NCBI RefSeq assembly: GCF_014196925.1
Contig: NZ_JACIEN010000003.1
Location: forward strand, 434,001-498,000
Source of the DNA: Chelatococcus caeni
GTDB lineage: Bacteria > Pseudomonadota > Alphaproteobacteria > Rhizobiales > Beijerinckiaceae
DNA length: 64,000 bases
Direction of reading: 5' to 3'
Under the pieces are notes generated by a model. The model made no database searches. It was not told the DNA's origin and saw only the letters and a list, made by a program, of their open reading frames with translations. Shown in pieces: positions 55,101-63,382 of the stretch. Every line of letters begins with the position of its first letter. Position 1 is the first letter of the stretch. The position numbers and the translations under genes were made by a program.

Positions 55101-55717
55101 CCGCGTCCGACGAGCTTGACGAGCGGCGAGACCTCGTGGCTGACCGAGACCTGCGTGAAGCCCATGCGGCGGGCGAGCTCCGCCACCGCCTGCTCGTGGG
55201 CGGGATAGCGGTAGGCATGCATGAAGGCGATGGCGAGCGCATCGATGCCCTTGGCCCGGATGCCGGCGAGCTGCACCTCGACCTGCATCAGGTCGGGCGC
55301 CGCCTCGACGGTGCCGTCGGCCAGCACGCGCTCCTCGATCTCGACGACGCTCTCGTAGAGCTCCTCGGGCTTGATGATGTTGCGGGCGAAGATCTTCGGC
55401 CGCGCCTGGTAGCCGATGCGCAGGGCATCACGAAAGCCCTTCGTGGTGATGAGCGCGACCCGGTCGCCCTTGCGCTCGAGCAGCGCGTTGGTGGCCACGG
55501 TCGTGCCCATGCGCACGTCGCCGATGAGGCCGGCGGGGATCGCCTCGCCCCTGGCGAGGCCGAGATGGTCGCGGATGCCCTGAACGGCGGCATCGCGGTA
55601 GGCTTCCGGGTTCTCGGAGAGGAGCTTGCGCGCATGCAGCCTGCCCTGCGGGTCACGCGCGATGACGTCCGTGAACGTGCCGCCGCGATCGATCCAGAAA
55701 TCCCACCGACCTGCCAT
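52124..55717 (-). CDS. 5-oxoprolinase / hydantoinase, fused A and B subunits
   Basis: 1197 residues. The N-terminal HyuA-type half starts with the ATP-binding loop DRGGTFTDV and has a second nucleotide loop [12 protein letters not shown]. The C-terminal HyuB half begins near residue 685 ([25 protein letters not shown], then [11 protein letters not shown]). Such fused proteins hydrolyse 5-oxoproline to glutamate, or hydantoin-like rings, using ATP. Two ATGs are adjacent (55720 and 55717); the second fits the GGGAGAG Shine-Dalgarno better. It is divergent from the TRAP transporter operon. Confidence 0.9.
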   Translation of the reverse strand: MAGRWDFWIDRGGTFTDVIARDPQGRLHARKLLSENPEAYRDAAVQGIRDHLGLARGEAIPAGLIGDVRMGTTVATNALLERKGDRVALITTKGFRDALRIGYQARPKIFARNIIKPEELYESVVEIEERVLADGTVEAAPDLMQVEVQLAGIRAKGIDALAIAFMHAYRYPAHEQAVAELARRMGFTQVSVSHEVSPLVKLVGRGDTTVVDAYLSPILRRYVAQVSEELDIARTGARLMFMMSSGGLTAAELFQGKDAILSGPAGGVVGMAETGKSAGFDRVIGFDMGGTSTDVAHFDGEYERAFETEVAGVRMRAPMMLIHTVAAGGGSILHFDGSRFRVGPDSAGANPGPKCYRRGGPLAVTDANVMLGKLMPEFFPKIFGPAQDEALDAEAVRAAFAAMAAEVGDGRSPEEVADGFIQIAVANMAEAIKKISVQRGYDITAYALNSFGGAGGQHACLVADALGMTKVLMHPFSGLLSAYGMGLADVRATRQKALDVPLDAAAPAAVAALGDGLAAECLAELEGQGIARSDIETFVRAHVRYAGTDTALAVPAGDVAAMQAAFEDAHRRRFGFIDDTKGLVVEAVEVETVGGGARFAEEAAGDEQAAPAEPHRTTRFFSQGRWHEAGVFLRQEMKAGARVPGPAVVIEPNQTVVVEDGWEALLTGKDHLVLERVKALPKRTAIGTEADPVMLEIFNNLFMSIAEQMGVTLQNTAYSVNIKERLDFSCAVFDREGRLVANAPHMPVHLGSMDRSVETVIRQNPVIRPGDVYVLNAPYNGGTHLPDITVCTPVFDEKGENILFWVASRGHHADVGGTAPGSMSPRARTIEEEGVYIDNFKLVDEGRFREKELIDLFLGARYPARNVVQNVNDLKAQIAANEKGVAELRKMIGHFGLDVVEAYMGHVQDNAAESVRRVLDRLHDSSFEYEMDQGCFIRVKITVDKEKREATVDFTGTSPQRDDNFNAPAPVTRAAVLYVFRVMVDDEIPMNAGCLRPINVVVPEGSMLSPRYPAAVVAGNVEVSQAVTNCLFGALGALAAAQGTMNNLTFGNDQYQYYETICSGAPAGEGFSGADGVHTHMTNSRLTDPEILETRFPVVLEDFHIRPNSGGKGRWRAGNGTSRTIRFREAMDCAILSGHRRVRPFGLAGGEPGQAGRNLVRRKDGRIEELGGCDQTLIEAGEAITIVTPTGGGYGKA

Positions 55718-55861
55718 CATGCTCTCCCGATGTCCGAAATCACGCTGGGCTTCGTGCCGGCCTCGCGGCGCGTCGGCCGCTGCCAAGGCGCTCCTGCCGG
55801 CGCCGTCGGGCCCTCCCGGGCCGCAGCGCATGGGATGAGAGAAGCAGGACGATGATAAAAC

Positions 55862-55878
55862 GTCAACAATTTGTTGAC
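55862..55878. promoter_or_regulatory. 17-bp palindromic operator over TRAP promoter -35
   Basis: GTCAACAATTTGTTGAC is a perfect inverted repeat of 8 bp around a central T. It overlaps the -35 (TTGACA, 55874-55879) of the predicted TRAP promoter and lies in the divergent spacer to the oxoprolinase gene. It is the type of symmetric site bound by MarR or GntR regulators; the MarR-type gene at 59129 is the natural candidate. Confidence 0.6.
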
Positions 55879-55901
55879 ATGAAATCCGGCCCCGCTAGCA
55901 T
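55874..55901 (+). promoter_or_regulatory. Promoter of TRAP transporter operon
   Basis: TTGACA at 55874-55879 and TAGCAT at 55896-55901 are 16 bases apart. The start of the binding-protein gene is at 55950, about 42 bases downstream of the expected start of transcription. Confidence 0.55.
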
Positions 55902-55949
55902 GCGAATATCGGCGCGCGAAGGGGCGCGCGCCGCACGGGAGAGATTGTC

Positions 55950-56924
55950 ATGAACGTTTTGACGCGCGCTGCCGCGGGCCTCGGCCTTGCGGCGCTTCTT
56001 GCCTCGCCGGCCGTGGCGCAGAACAAGTGGGACCTGCCGACGCCTTATCCGGACGGCAACTTCCACACCAAGAACATCGTCCAGTTCGCCGAGGACGTGA
56101 AGGCGGCGACCGGCGGCTCGCTGCAGATCACGGTCCACGCCAACCAGTCGCTGATCAAGCACCCCGACATCAAGAATGCCGTGCGCAGCGGCACGGTGCC
56201 GGCCGGTGAGCTGCTCGTCTCGCGCCTCGCCAACGAGAGCCCGATCTTCGAGGTCGATTCGGTTCCCTTCCTCGCCTCGAGCTACGACGCCTCGAAGAAG
56301 CTCTATGCGGCCCAGAAGCCCATCCTCGAGAAGAAGCTCGGCGAGCAGGGCCTGATGCTGCTGTTCTCAGTGGCCTGGCCGCCGCAGGGCATCTTCGCCA
56401 AGCAGGAGCTCGACACGCTCGCCGACCTCAAGGGCGTCAAGTTCCGCGCCTATTCGAAGTCGACGGAGCGCGTCGCCCAGCTCGCCGGCATGGTCCCGGT
56501 GCAGATCGAGGCCTCGGACATCGCCACCGCCTTCGCCACCGGCCGCGTCGGCGCGATGATCACCTCGCCTTCCACCGGCACCGATTCCAAGGTGTGGGAC
56601 TTCCTCAGCCACTACTACGACACCCAGGCCTGGCTGCCGCGCAACATGGTCATCGTCAACAAGGCCGCCTTCGACAAGCTCAGCGACGCCGAGAAGCAGG
56701 CGGTGCTCGAGGCGGCCAAGAAGGCCGAGGAGCGCGGCTGGGAGATGAGCGCCGTCGAGACCAAGGAGAAGACGGACCTGCTCGCCAAGAACGGCATCAA
56801 GGTCACCGCCCCCTCCGAGGACATGAAGAAGGGCTTCGCCGAGATCGGCGCCACGATGACCGCCGAGTGGGAGAAGGCCGCGGGCGAGGACGGCAAGGCC
56901 ATCCTCGACGCCTACCGCAATTGA
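55950..56924 (+). CDS. TRAP transporter solute-binding protein (DctP family)
   Basis: 324 residues with a signal peptide (about 1-23, ending PAVAQ). The DctP fold motifs are PYPDGNFHTKNIVQFAEDV, VDSVPFLASSYDASKKLY, LKGVKFRAYSKSTERVAQLAG, the region with the conserved Arg that binds organic-acid carboxylates, and VGAMITSPSTGTDSKVWDF. It delivers a carboxylate-type solute from the periplasm to DctQM. CGGGAGAG precedes the ATG. First gene of the operon. Confidence 0.93.
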   Translation: MNVLTRAAAGLGLAALLASPAVAQNKWDLPTPYPDGNFHTKNIVQFAEDVKAATGGSLQITVHANQSLIKHPDIKNAVRSGTVPAGELLVSRLANESPIFEVDSVPFLASSYDASKKLYAAQKPILEKKLGEQGLMLLFSVAWPPQGIFAKQELDTLADLKGVKFRAYSKSTERVAQLAGMVPVQIEASDIATAFATGRVGAMITSPSTGTDSKVWDFLSHYYDTQAWLPRNMVIVNKAAFDKLSDAEKQAVLEAAKKAEERGWEMSAVETKEKTDLLAKNGIKVTAPSEDMKKGFAEIGATMTAEWEKAAGEDGKAILDAYRN

Positions 56925-57241
56925 GGACAGGGCTGTCCCGCATCGGAGCCGATCGCGGATAGATCGCTCCAAGGGCTCCGGGAGCCATTCCCCCTCCCCC
57001 CACGCAGTGGTGGGGAGGCTCGGGGTGGGGAGCGGTGCCGCAGGCTGACGGTGGCAGGGGTTGGGACGGTGCATCGCCCCCCATCCCTAGCCCCTCCCCA
57101 CCGCAAGCGGGGGAGAGGGGAACAGCACCACCGGCTTGCATCTCACCGCCGCACGACCCGGCGCCCTCGATGCAATGATCCGCACCGCCCCGGCGGCGGT
57201 GACGCCCGCCTTTCATCATCCTGCCGGCAGGAGGAGGCCTC
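56925..57241. repeat. Intergenic region with GC-rich repeat-like hairpin sequence
   Basis: No gene is supported. Pyrimidine-rich and purine-rich blocks alternate (CCCCCTCCCCCCACGCAG at about 56991-57008 and AAGCGGGGGAGAGGGGAAC at 57103-57122), forming long inverted repeats of the kind dispersed in alphaproteobacterial genomes. It separates the dctP- and dctQ-like genes of one operon and could form a hairpin that sets the ratio of binding protein to membrane subunits. Confidence 0.55.
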
Positions 57242-57799
57242 ATGCGCGCGGCCCTCGACCGTCTCTATTCATTGTCGCTCTGGCTCGCTGGCCTCTGCCT
57301 CGTCGCCATCGCCGTGCTCGTCGGCCTGCAGGTCGGTGCCCGCCTGCTCGACAGCGCCCTGCGCACGGTCGGGCTCGAGCAGACCGGATTCATCGTGCCC
57401 TCGCTCGCCGAGATCGGCGGGTTCCTTCTTGCGGCGGGCAGCTTCCTCGCGCTCGGCGCCAGCCTCAAGGCCGGCAGCCATATCCGCGTCACCATGCTGC
57501 TGTCCCTCGTCGGGGAACGGCTGCGCAGGCCGATGGAGCTGTTCGCGCTCGGCCTCTCCGCCCTCGCGAGCGGCTACGGCACCTGGTACACGGCCAAGCT
57601 CGCCCTCGATTCGTGGGCCTTCAACGAGAAATCCTACGGCATCGTGCCCGTGCCGCTCGTCATCCCGCAGGCGAGCCTCGCCATCGGCCTCGCCATCCTG
57701 ACCATCGCCATCCTCGACGAATTGCACGAGACCGCGGTGCGCGGACGCCCGTCCTTCCGCTCGTCGGAAGACGCCATCGCCGTCGGCAAGGAGGCCTGA
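57242..57799 (+). CDS. TRAP transporter small permease (DctQ family)
   Basis: A 185-residue protein with four membrane segments and the DctQ pattern FLLAAGSFLALGASLKAGSHIRVTMLL. It is the small inner-membrane subunit that bridges to DctM. AGGAGG precedes the ATG. It is followed after 3 bases by the large permease gene. Confidence 0.9.
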   Translation: MRAALDRLYSLSLWLAGLCLVAIAVLVGLQVGARLLDSALRTVGLEQTGFIVPSLAEIGGFLLAAGSFLALGASLKAGSHIRVTMLLSLVGERLRRPMELFALGLSALASGYGTWYTAKLALDSWAFNEKSYGIVPVPLVIPQASLAIGLAILTIAILDELHETAVRGRPSFRSSEDAIAVGKEA

Positions 57800-57802
57800 G
57801 CG

Positions 57803-59110
57803 ATGGACGCCGTCACGCTCGCGAGCCTGCTCATCGTCGTCCTCTTCCTTGTCCTCGGCACCGGCACCTGGATCGCGCTGGCCCTCGGCATCGTCGCCTA
57901 TTCGGGCATGGTCATCGCCGTCTCGGCGCCGCCGGGCCAGGTGCTCGCCACCTCCGTCTGGGGCGCGGCGACGTCGTGGGACCTCACCGCCCTGCCGATG
58001 TTCATCTGGATGGGCGAGATCCTCTACCGCACGCGCCTGTCGCAGGACATGTTCTCCGGCCTCGCGCCGTGGATGCGCGCCCTGCCGGGCCGGCTGCTCC
58101 ACGTCAACGTCGTCGGCTGCACGATCTTCGCCGCCGTCTCCGGCTCCTCCGCCGCAACCTGCGCCACCATCGGCCGCATCTCGCTGCCGGAGCTGAAGAA
58201 GCGCGGCTATGACGAGCGCCTCGCCATCGGCACGCTCGCCGGCGGCGGCACGCTCGGGCTGCTCATCCCGCCGTCGCTGATCATGATCGTCTACGGCGCG
58301 GCGACGGAGCAGTCGATCGCGCGCCTGTTCATCGCCGGCGTCGTGCCCGGCATCATCGTCGCCGGCCTCTTCATGGCCTATGTGGGCGGCTGGGCGCTCC
58401 TCAACCCCGGTCGCATGCCCGAGCGCGAGCCGAAGATGCTGCTGCGCGAGCGCCTCGTCGCAGGCTGGCGGCTCATCCCGGTCATCCTCCTCATCCTCGG
58501 CGTCATCGGCTCGATCTACGGCGGCTTCGCCTCGGCGACGGAGGCCGCGGTCGTCGGCGTCGCGCTGTCGCTCGTCATGTCGCGCGCCATGGGCACGCTC
58601 GACTGGGCGAGCTTCCGCGACGGGCTCCTCGGCGCCACGCGCACCTCGTGCATGATCGCCTTCATCCTCGCCGGCGCGGCCTTCCTGACGACGGCGATGG
58701 GCTTCACCGGTATCCCGCGGGCGCTCGCCGAATGGATCGGCGCCATGAACCTCAGCCCGTGGCAGCTGCTGCTGGCGCTGACGCTGTTCTACATGGTGCT
58801 CGGCTGCTTCCTCGACGGCATCTCGATGGTGGTGCTGACGACGGCGGTGATCATGCCGCTCGTCCAGGCCGCGGGCTTCGACCTCATCTGGTTCGGCATC
58901 TACATCGTCATCGTCGTCGAGATGGCGCAGATCACGCCGCCCGTCGGCTTCAATCTCTACGTGCTGCAGGGCATGACCGGGCGGAGCATCTTCCGCATCG
59001 GCCTCTATGCCCTGCCCTTCTTCCTCATCCTCGCCGTCGTGGTGGCCCTGCTCGCGATCTTTCCCGATCTCGCGCTGTGGCTGCCGCGCACCATGCTCGA
59101 GGCGGGCTGA
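57803..59110 (+). CDS. TRAP transporter large permease (DctM family)
   Basis: A 435-residue DctM-type permease with about 12 hydrophobic segments. Conserved patterns are LPMFIWMGEIL, VSGSSAATCATIGRISLPELKKRGYD, GTLAGGGTLGLLIPPSLIMIVYG, and QITPPVGFNLYVLQGM. It is the sodium-driven translocator of the DctPQM system. The start has GAGGCCTGAGC upstream. Confidence 0.93.
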   Translation: MDAVTLASLLIVVLFLVLGTGTWIALALGIVAYSGMVIAVSAPPGQVLATSVWGAATSWDLTALPMFIWMGEILYRTRLSQDMFSGLAPWMRALPGRLLHVNVVGCTIFAAVSGSSAATCATIGRISLPELKKRGYDERLAIGTLAGGGTLGLLIPPSLIMIVYGAATEQSIARLFIAGVVPGIIVAGLFMAYVGGWALLNPGRMPEREPKMLLRERLVAGWRLIPVILLILGVIGSIYGGFASATEAAVVGVALSLVMSRAMGTLDWASFRDGLLGATRTSCMIAFILAGAAFLTTAMGFTGIPRALAEWIGAMNLSPWQLLLALTLFYMVLGCFLDGISMVVLTTAVIMPLVQAAGFDLIWFGIYIVIVVEMAQITPPVGFNLYVLQGMTGRSIFRIGLYALPFFLILAVVVALLAIFPDLALWLPRTMLEAG

Positions 59111-59128
59111 GGGCTTGCGGAGGTCGCC

Positions 59129-59683
59129 ATGACGAAGAACAGCACCGACAGCGCCCCGGCGGAGGCACGGGACCTGCCCGTGCTCGGCCCCATCGTCTCC
59201 TCGGCCCATCTCGCCTCCGGCGCCCTGCCCGCGCTCTCGGAGTTCGAGTTCGGCCTCATCCTCGTCAGCCATGCCTTCCATCGCTGGATGGTGCGCGGCA
59301 TGGCCGCCGCGGGGGTGCCGGACCTGTCGCCGCTCGACGTGCTCGTGCTGCACTCCGTCAACCACCGCGGCAAGGGCAAGAAGCTCGCCGACATCTGCCT
59401 CGTCCTCAATGTCGAGGACACCCACCTCGTGACCTACGCCGTCAAGAAGCTCGAGCGCCTCAAGCTCGTGAAGAGCGGCCGCACGGGCAAGGAGAAGACG
59501 GTCGCCGTCACGCCCGAGGGCGAGGCCGCCTGCCTGCGCTATCGCGCCATCCGCGAGCAGCTGCTCGTGCGCGCGGTGCGCGGCCTCGGCCTCGACGAGG
59601 GCGCCCTGTCGCAGATCGCGAGCAACATGCGGGCCCTGTCCGGCCATTACGACCAGGCCGCCCGCTCGGCCGCTTCGCTCTGA
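59129..59683 (+). CDS. MarR-type winged-helix transcriptional regulator
   Basis: A 184-residue protein with a winged-helix domain: helix-turn-helix LADICLVLNVEDTHLVTYAVKKLERLKLVKSGRTGKEKTVAVTPEG at about residues 87-132 and a C-terminal helical region. It follows the dctM gene by 18 bases, so it is probably co-transcribed with the transporter. It is a good candidate to bind the palindrome at 55862 and repress or induce the operon and the divergent oxoprolinase gene; this is inference. Confidence 0.85.
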   Translation: MTKNSTDSAPAEARDLPVLGPIVSSAHLASGALPALSEFEFGLILVSHAFHRWMVRGMAAAGVPDLSPLDVLVLHSVNHRGKGKKLADICLVLNVEDTHLVTYAVKKLERLKLVKSGRTGKEKTVAVTPEGEAACLRYRAIREQLLVRAVRGLGLDEGALSQIASNMRALSGHYDQAARSAASL

Positions 59684-59767
59684 GACGGCGCCGCGCCGCT
59701 TGACCTTCGCCGTCGCGCCGCGCATCGTCCGCCACACGACCTTCACTCATTGCGTGTGGGGAGAGCG

Positions 59768-60250
59768 ATGCGCGCCTTGTTCGCCTTGTCAGTCGCAGCC
59801 GTTACCATGAGCTCCATGGCCCTTGCCGCCGACTACGACCGGACCGTCGCCTATCGCGCCGGCCCGGCCTATCTTTCCGACACGGTCCCGGCCGAGCGTC
59901 GGGAGGTGCCCTGGACGGGCCGCGTGCCGGCCTGCGACGATCCGGCCGTGCTCTCCGACATCCGGGAGCGCTTCGCCACCACCGAGGCGCGCTACTGGGC
60001 CTCCTCGCTCAGCATCACCAGTTTCGAGCACATCCGCTCCCTCGGTTATCGCCCGTGGGGCGCGAGCTACATTCCACGCCGCTTCTGCGCGGCCCGCTCC
60101 TGGACGTCCGACGGGCGCAAGCGCACGGTCTATTATTCGGTGCGCGAAGATCTCGGGCTTGCCGGTTGGGGCTGGAACGTCGAATGGTGCGTCAGCGGGC
60201 TCGACCGCTCCTATGCCTATGGCGGCCACTGCCGCGCCGCCCGCCCCTGA
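59768..60250 (+). CDS. Uncharacterised secreted protein
   Basis: 160 residues. A signal peptide (about 1-20, ALFALSVAAVTMSSMALA) is followed by a mature part with four cysteines (VPACDD, RRFCAA, EWCVSG, GHCRAA) and many aromatic residues (RTVYYSVREDLGLAGWGWNVEWC). GGGGAGAG precedes the ATG. It is a secreted or periplasmic protein of no named family, adjacent to the ribonuclease T2 gene with a 10-bp gap, suggesting shared expression. Confidence 0.7.
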   Translation: MRALFALSVAAVTMSSMALAADYDRTVAYRAGPAYLSDTVPAERREVPWTGRVPACDDPAVLSDIRERFATTEARYWASSLSITSFEHIRSLGYRPWGASYIPRRFCAARSWTSDGRKRTVYYSVREDLGLAGWGWNVEWCVSGLDRSYAYGGHCRAARP

Positions 60251-60260
60251 AAGAGCGCCG

Positions 60261-60959
60261 ATGCCGAGATCGAACGGGCGGCCCCGCCTCACCGGCCGCA
60301 GAGCGGGGCTGGCCATCTGCGCGAGCCTGAGCGCCCTTCTGCTCGCGGGCGGTGCCGATGCCGCCGGGCCCGAGCGGGGTGGCCGCCCCGGCGCATTCGA
60401 CTTCTACGTGCTTGCCCTCTCCTGGTCGCCGGGCTTCTGCGCGCTGTCCGACAAGGCCGACGAGCGCGAGCAGTGCCGTGACGGGGCTGGCCTCGGCTTC
60501 GTCGTGCACGGCCTGTGGCCGCAGCATGAGCGGGGCTATCCGACCGACTGCGCCAACGTGCCACGCAATCCCTCGCGCGCCGCCGTCGCCGAAGCCGCGG
60601 GGCTCTATCCGGACGAGGGCCTCGTGCGCTATCAGTGGCGCAAGCATGGCACCTGCTCCGGCAGGAGCCCGAGCGACTATTTCGCCGACGTGAAGCGCGC
60701 GCGCGACATGGTGACGATCCCGCCGCAGCTGCAGAGCCCGGCCGGGGACCAGGCCTTCACGCCCATCGACCTCGAACGCGCCTTCGTCGCCGTTAACAAG
60801 GGCCTCAGGACCGACATGATGTCGATCGTCTGCCGGCGCGGCGTGCTGCAGGAGGTGCGCATCTGCCTGACGAAGGACCTGCGCGGCTTCCGCACCTGTC
60901 CCGAGGTCGACCGCAGCGGCTGCCGCTTCGGCGATCTCAAGGTCGAGGCGCCGCGGTGA
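60261..60959 (+). CDS. Ribonuclease T2-family protein
   Basis: 232 residues with an N-terminal signal (about 1-35). The two catalytic segments of RNase T2 are intact: HGLWPQ at 83-88 (CAS1, His83) and WRKHGTC at 126-132 (CAS2, His129). Cysteines in FCAL, CRD, DCAN, GTC, VCRR, ICL, TCPE and GCRF could form disulfides. It is expected to be a periplasmic or extracellular endoribonuclease producing 3'-nucleotides. It precedes rlmJ by 13 bases. Confidence 0.9.
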   Translation: MPRSNGRPRLTGRRAGLAICASLSALLLAGGADAAGPERGGRPGAFDFYVLALSWSPGFCALSDKADEREQCRDGAGLGFVVHGLWPQHERGYPTDCANVPRNPSRAAVAEAAGLYPDEGLVRYQWRKHGTCSGRSPSDYFADVKRARDMVTIPPQLQSPAGDQAFTPIDLERAFVAVNKGLRTDMMSIVCRRGVLQEVRICLTKDLRGFRTCPEVDRSGCRFGDLKVEAPR

Positions 60960-60972
60960 GGATCTTGCCGAC

Positions 60973-61818
60973 ATGAACTACCGCCACGCCTATCACGCCG
61001 GCAATTTCGCCGACGTGATGAAGCACGCGCTGCTCGCGCGCATCCTCGTCCATCTTCTGAAGAAGGACGCGCCGTTCCGCGTCATCGACACCCATGCCGG
61101 CATCGGGCTGTACGATCTTGCCGGCGAGGAGGCCGAGAAGACCGCGGAATGGCGCAACGGCATCGGCCGGCTAGAGGCGCCGCTGCCCGAGGAGGCCGAG
61201 GCGCTGATCGCTCCCTACCGGGCCGCCATCGCAGCCGTGCGTGCCCGCCACGGGGAAAACACCTATCCCGGCTCGCCGATGCTCGTCTCGGCCATGCTGC
61301 GCCGGCAGGACCGCGCCATCGCCATCGAGAAGCACCCGAAGGACGCCGAAACGCTCACCCGCATCCTGACCTACGACCAGCGCATCAAGGCGATCGCGCT
61401 CGACGGCTGGACCGCGCTCAACGCCATGATCCCGCCGCCCGAGCGGCGCGGCCTCGTGCTCATCGACCCGCCCTTCGAGGAGCCGGGAGAACTCGAGCGG
61501 CTGGCGGACGAGATCGCCCGCGCCTGGAAGAAGTGGCCGACCGGCCTCTTCGCCGGCTGGTACCCGATCAAGGACGTGCGCGCCATCGACGCCTTCGCCG
61601 CGCGCCTCGCCGCAAGCGGCACGCGCAAGGTGCTGCGCCTCGAACTGATGGTGACCGACGGGCGCGATGCGGCTCGCCTCAACGGCTCCGGCCTCGTCGT
61701 CGTCAACCCGCCGTGGACGCTCAAGGAGGAGGCCGAAATCCTGCTGCCGGCCCTCGCCGAGCGCCTGGCGCAAGGCGCCCGCGCCGGCTTCCGCGCCGAA
61801 TGGATCGCCGGCGAGTGA
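60973..61818 (+). CDS. rlmJ: 23S rRNA (adenine2030-N6)-methyltransferase RlmJ
   Basis: 281 residues. The family opening MNYRHAYHAGNFADVMKHALL is present, with DTHAGIGLYDL as the SAM motif I and the catalytic DPPF motif at 165-168 (LIDPPFEEPGELERL), then GWYPIKD. It methylates adenine 2030 of 23S rRNA in E. coli. The start codon context has GAGG about 12 bases upstream. Confidence 0.95.
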   Translation: MNYRHAYHAGNFADVMKHALLARILVHLLKKDAPFRVIDTHAGIGLYDLAGEEAEKTAEWRNGIGRLEAPLPEEAEALIAPYRAAIAAVRARHGENTYPGSPMLVSAMLRRQDRAIAIEKHPKDAETLTRILTYDQRIKAIALDGWTALNAMIPPPERRGLVLIDPPFEEPGELERLADEIARAWKKWPTGLFAGWYPIKDVRAIDAFAARLAASGTRKVLRLELMVTDGRDAARLNGSGLVVVNPPWTLKEEAEILLPALAERLAQGARAGFRAEWIAGE

Positions 61819-61964
61819 CGGCCCGCACCGCCGGCCTCACCCCGCAGCCATGCGCCGCGGGCGCTTGCCCGCACAAGGCCGGCCCGTCACAAAGCTTGCC
61901 ACGGCTGCCGACACGTCAGCCGCTGCCGATTCGCCTTCAGACCGCCCGAGGAGAAGCTTAGCCC

Positions 61965-62567
61965 ATGCTCGTCCTGCGCTCGTCCCCCGCCTCCCCCTTC
62001 GGCCGCAAGGTCAAGATCGCCGCCGCCGTTCTGGGCCTCTCCGACCGTATCGAGATCGTGCCGGCCGACACGACCGACCCGGGCGATTCGCTGCGCCGGC
62101 AGAACCCGCTCGGCAAGATCCCGGCCCTCGTCCTCGAGGATGGACGCGTCCTCTATGATTCGCGCGTCATCGCGGAATATCTCGACCACCTCGCCGGCGG
62201 CGGCCTCTATCCCGCGGGTGAGAAGCGCTTCGATGCGCTTGTCCGCCAGGCGCTCGCCGATGGCATCATGGATGCCGCCATCCTGCAGGTCTACGAGAGC
62301 CGCTTCCGCGGCCCGGACAAGCACGAGCCGAAGTGGGTGGAACACCAGGCCGGCAAGGTCGCGCGCGCCCTCGCCTCGGTTGCCGCCGCCCCGCCGAGCC
62401 TCGCCGCCGGCCTCGACATCGGCCATGTCGCGCTGGCCTGTGCCCTCGGCTATCTCGACCTGCGCTTCGGCGGCGCCTGGCGCAACGAGCATCCGGCACT
62501 CGTCGCCTGGCTCGACGACTTCGCGGAGCGCGTCCCCGCCTTCGAGAAGACGAAGGTTTCGGCGTAA
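61965..62567 (+). CDS. Glutathione S-transferase family protein
   Basis: 200 residues. An N-terminal thioredoxin-fold GST domain (LRSSPASPFGRKVKIAAAVLGL; NPLGKIPALVLEDGRVLYDSRVIAEYLD with cis-Pro53 and the SRVIAEYLD glutathione-binding segment) is followed by an all-helical C-terminal domain (about 85-200). The Ser at position 10 or the following residues may activate glutathione; the class is probably the bacterial SspA/YibF-like type. No partner gene is evident. Confidence 0.9.
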   Translation: MLVLRSSPASPFGRKVKIAAAVLGLSDRIEIVPADTTDPGDSLRRQNPLGKIPALVLEDGRVLYDSRVIAEYLDHLAGGGLYPAGEKRFDALVRQALADGIMDAAILQVYESRFRGPDKHEPKWVEHQAGKVARALASVAAAPPSLAAGLDIGHVALACALGYLDLRFGGAWRNEHPALVAWLDDFAERVPAFEKTKVSA

Positions 62568-62641
62568 CGCACGCCACGGCCCGGCCTAGACGCTCCGGGG
62601 CCGGGCGTTTCACGCTGTGGGTGCGCTGCCGCCCCGGCCAA

Positions 62642-62671
62642 TAAAAAACCCGGCGACCGAAGTCGCCGGGT
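62642..62671 (-). terminator. Strong Rho-independent terminator of the outer-membrane protein gene
   Basis: ACCCGGCGAC and GTCGCCGGGT (62648-62657 and 62662-62671) form a 10-bp stem with a TTCG tetraloop on the minus strand, followed by TTTTTAT. It ends about 30 bases after the stop codon. Confidence 0.95.
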
Positions 62672-62701
62672 CGTGAGGAACCGGTGTGAACCGGAAGCCG
62701 A

Positions 62702-63379
62702 CTAGAACTTGTAGTTCAGGCCGGCGCGGACGACCGAGAACTGGGTCTCCGCCTTGTTGGCACCGTAGTAACGGTTGTCGCCGAGGTCGACGTAGAGGTA
62801 TTCGGCCTTGGCAGTGATGTTGTTGGTGAAGGCGTACTCGAGACCGGCGCCGAGCGTCCAGCCGACGCTCGTCTCCGACTTCGAGAACGACAGGCCAGCC
62901 GTGGCGTCGATGCCCGAGAACTTCGTCTCGCCGTAGGCAAGACCACCCGTCACGTAGATGAGGGCGCGGTCGAAGGCAGCGCCGACGCGGGCACGGACGG
63001 TACCGAAGTACTCGACCTCGCCGCGGCCGGTGCCGATGTTGCCGTTGGCGAACGTCGTGGCGGAGGTGCTGCCCTTGAGGTCGGCGTACTGGATGTCCGT
63101 CTCGAGACCGACGACGAACTGGCCGATCTGGTAGTTGTAGCCGATCTGGCCACCACCGACGAAGCCGTCCGGATCATCGAAGCCCGGAGCCTTCGAGAAC
63201 TCACCCCAGCCGTAGCCGGCGTTCACACCGACGTAGAAGCCGGTCCAGGTGAAGATCGGAACGACCGGAGCCGGAGCGACGGGGGCGACGTTGCGGCTCG
63301 GAAGGTCGGCAGCGAACGCCGCGGCGCCGGAAGCGATGAGGCCGGCAGCAGCAACACCCGCGAGAAGAATCTTTTTCAT
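62702..63379 (-). CDS. Outer-membrane beta-barrel protein (Omp25/Omp31-like)
   Basis: 225 residues from the second of two adjacent ATGs (63379, the better Shine-Dalgarno spacing; 63382 is the alternative). A signal peptide (about 1-24, GLIASGAAAFAA) and a Pro-rich linker (APVAPAPVVPIFTWTGFYVGVNAGYGWG) lead into alternating amphipathic strands ending AGLNYKF, with terminal Phe for Bam recognition. This is the eight-strand Omp25/Omp31 or porin-like barrel abundant in rhizobia. The strong ribosome site and terminator suggest high expression. It is a lone gene. Confidence 0.93.
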   Translation of the reverse strand: MKKILLAGVAAAGLIASGAAAFAADLPSRNVAPVAPAPVVPIFTWTGFYVGVNAGYGWGEFSKAPGFDDPDGFVGGGQIGYNYQIGQFVVGLETDIQYADLKGSTSATTFANGNIGTGRGEVEYFGTVRARVGAAFDRALIYVTGGLAYGETKFSGIDATAGLSFSKSETSVGWTLGAGLEYAFTNNITAKAEYLYVDLGDNRYYGANKAETQFSVVRAGLNYKF

Positions 63380-63382
63380 CAT

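Noticed and set aside
52949-55855. 968-codon plus-strand open frame
   Set aside because: It is antisense to the oxoprolinase gene; composition is that of a shadow frame.
57269-59746. 825-codon minus-strand open frame
   Set aside because: It is antisense to the dctQ, dctM and MarR-type genes; its translation is low-complexity and rich in Arg, Asp, Glu and Gly, the typical shadow of high-GC coding sequence.
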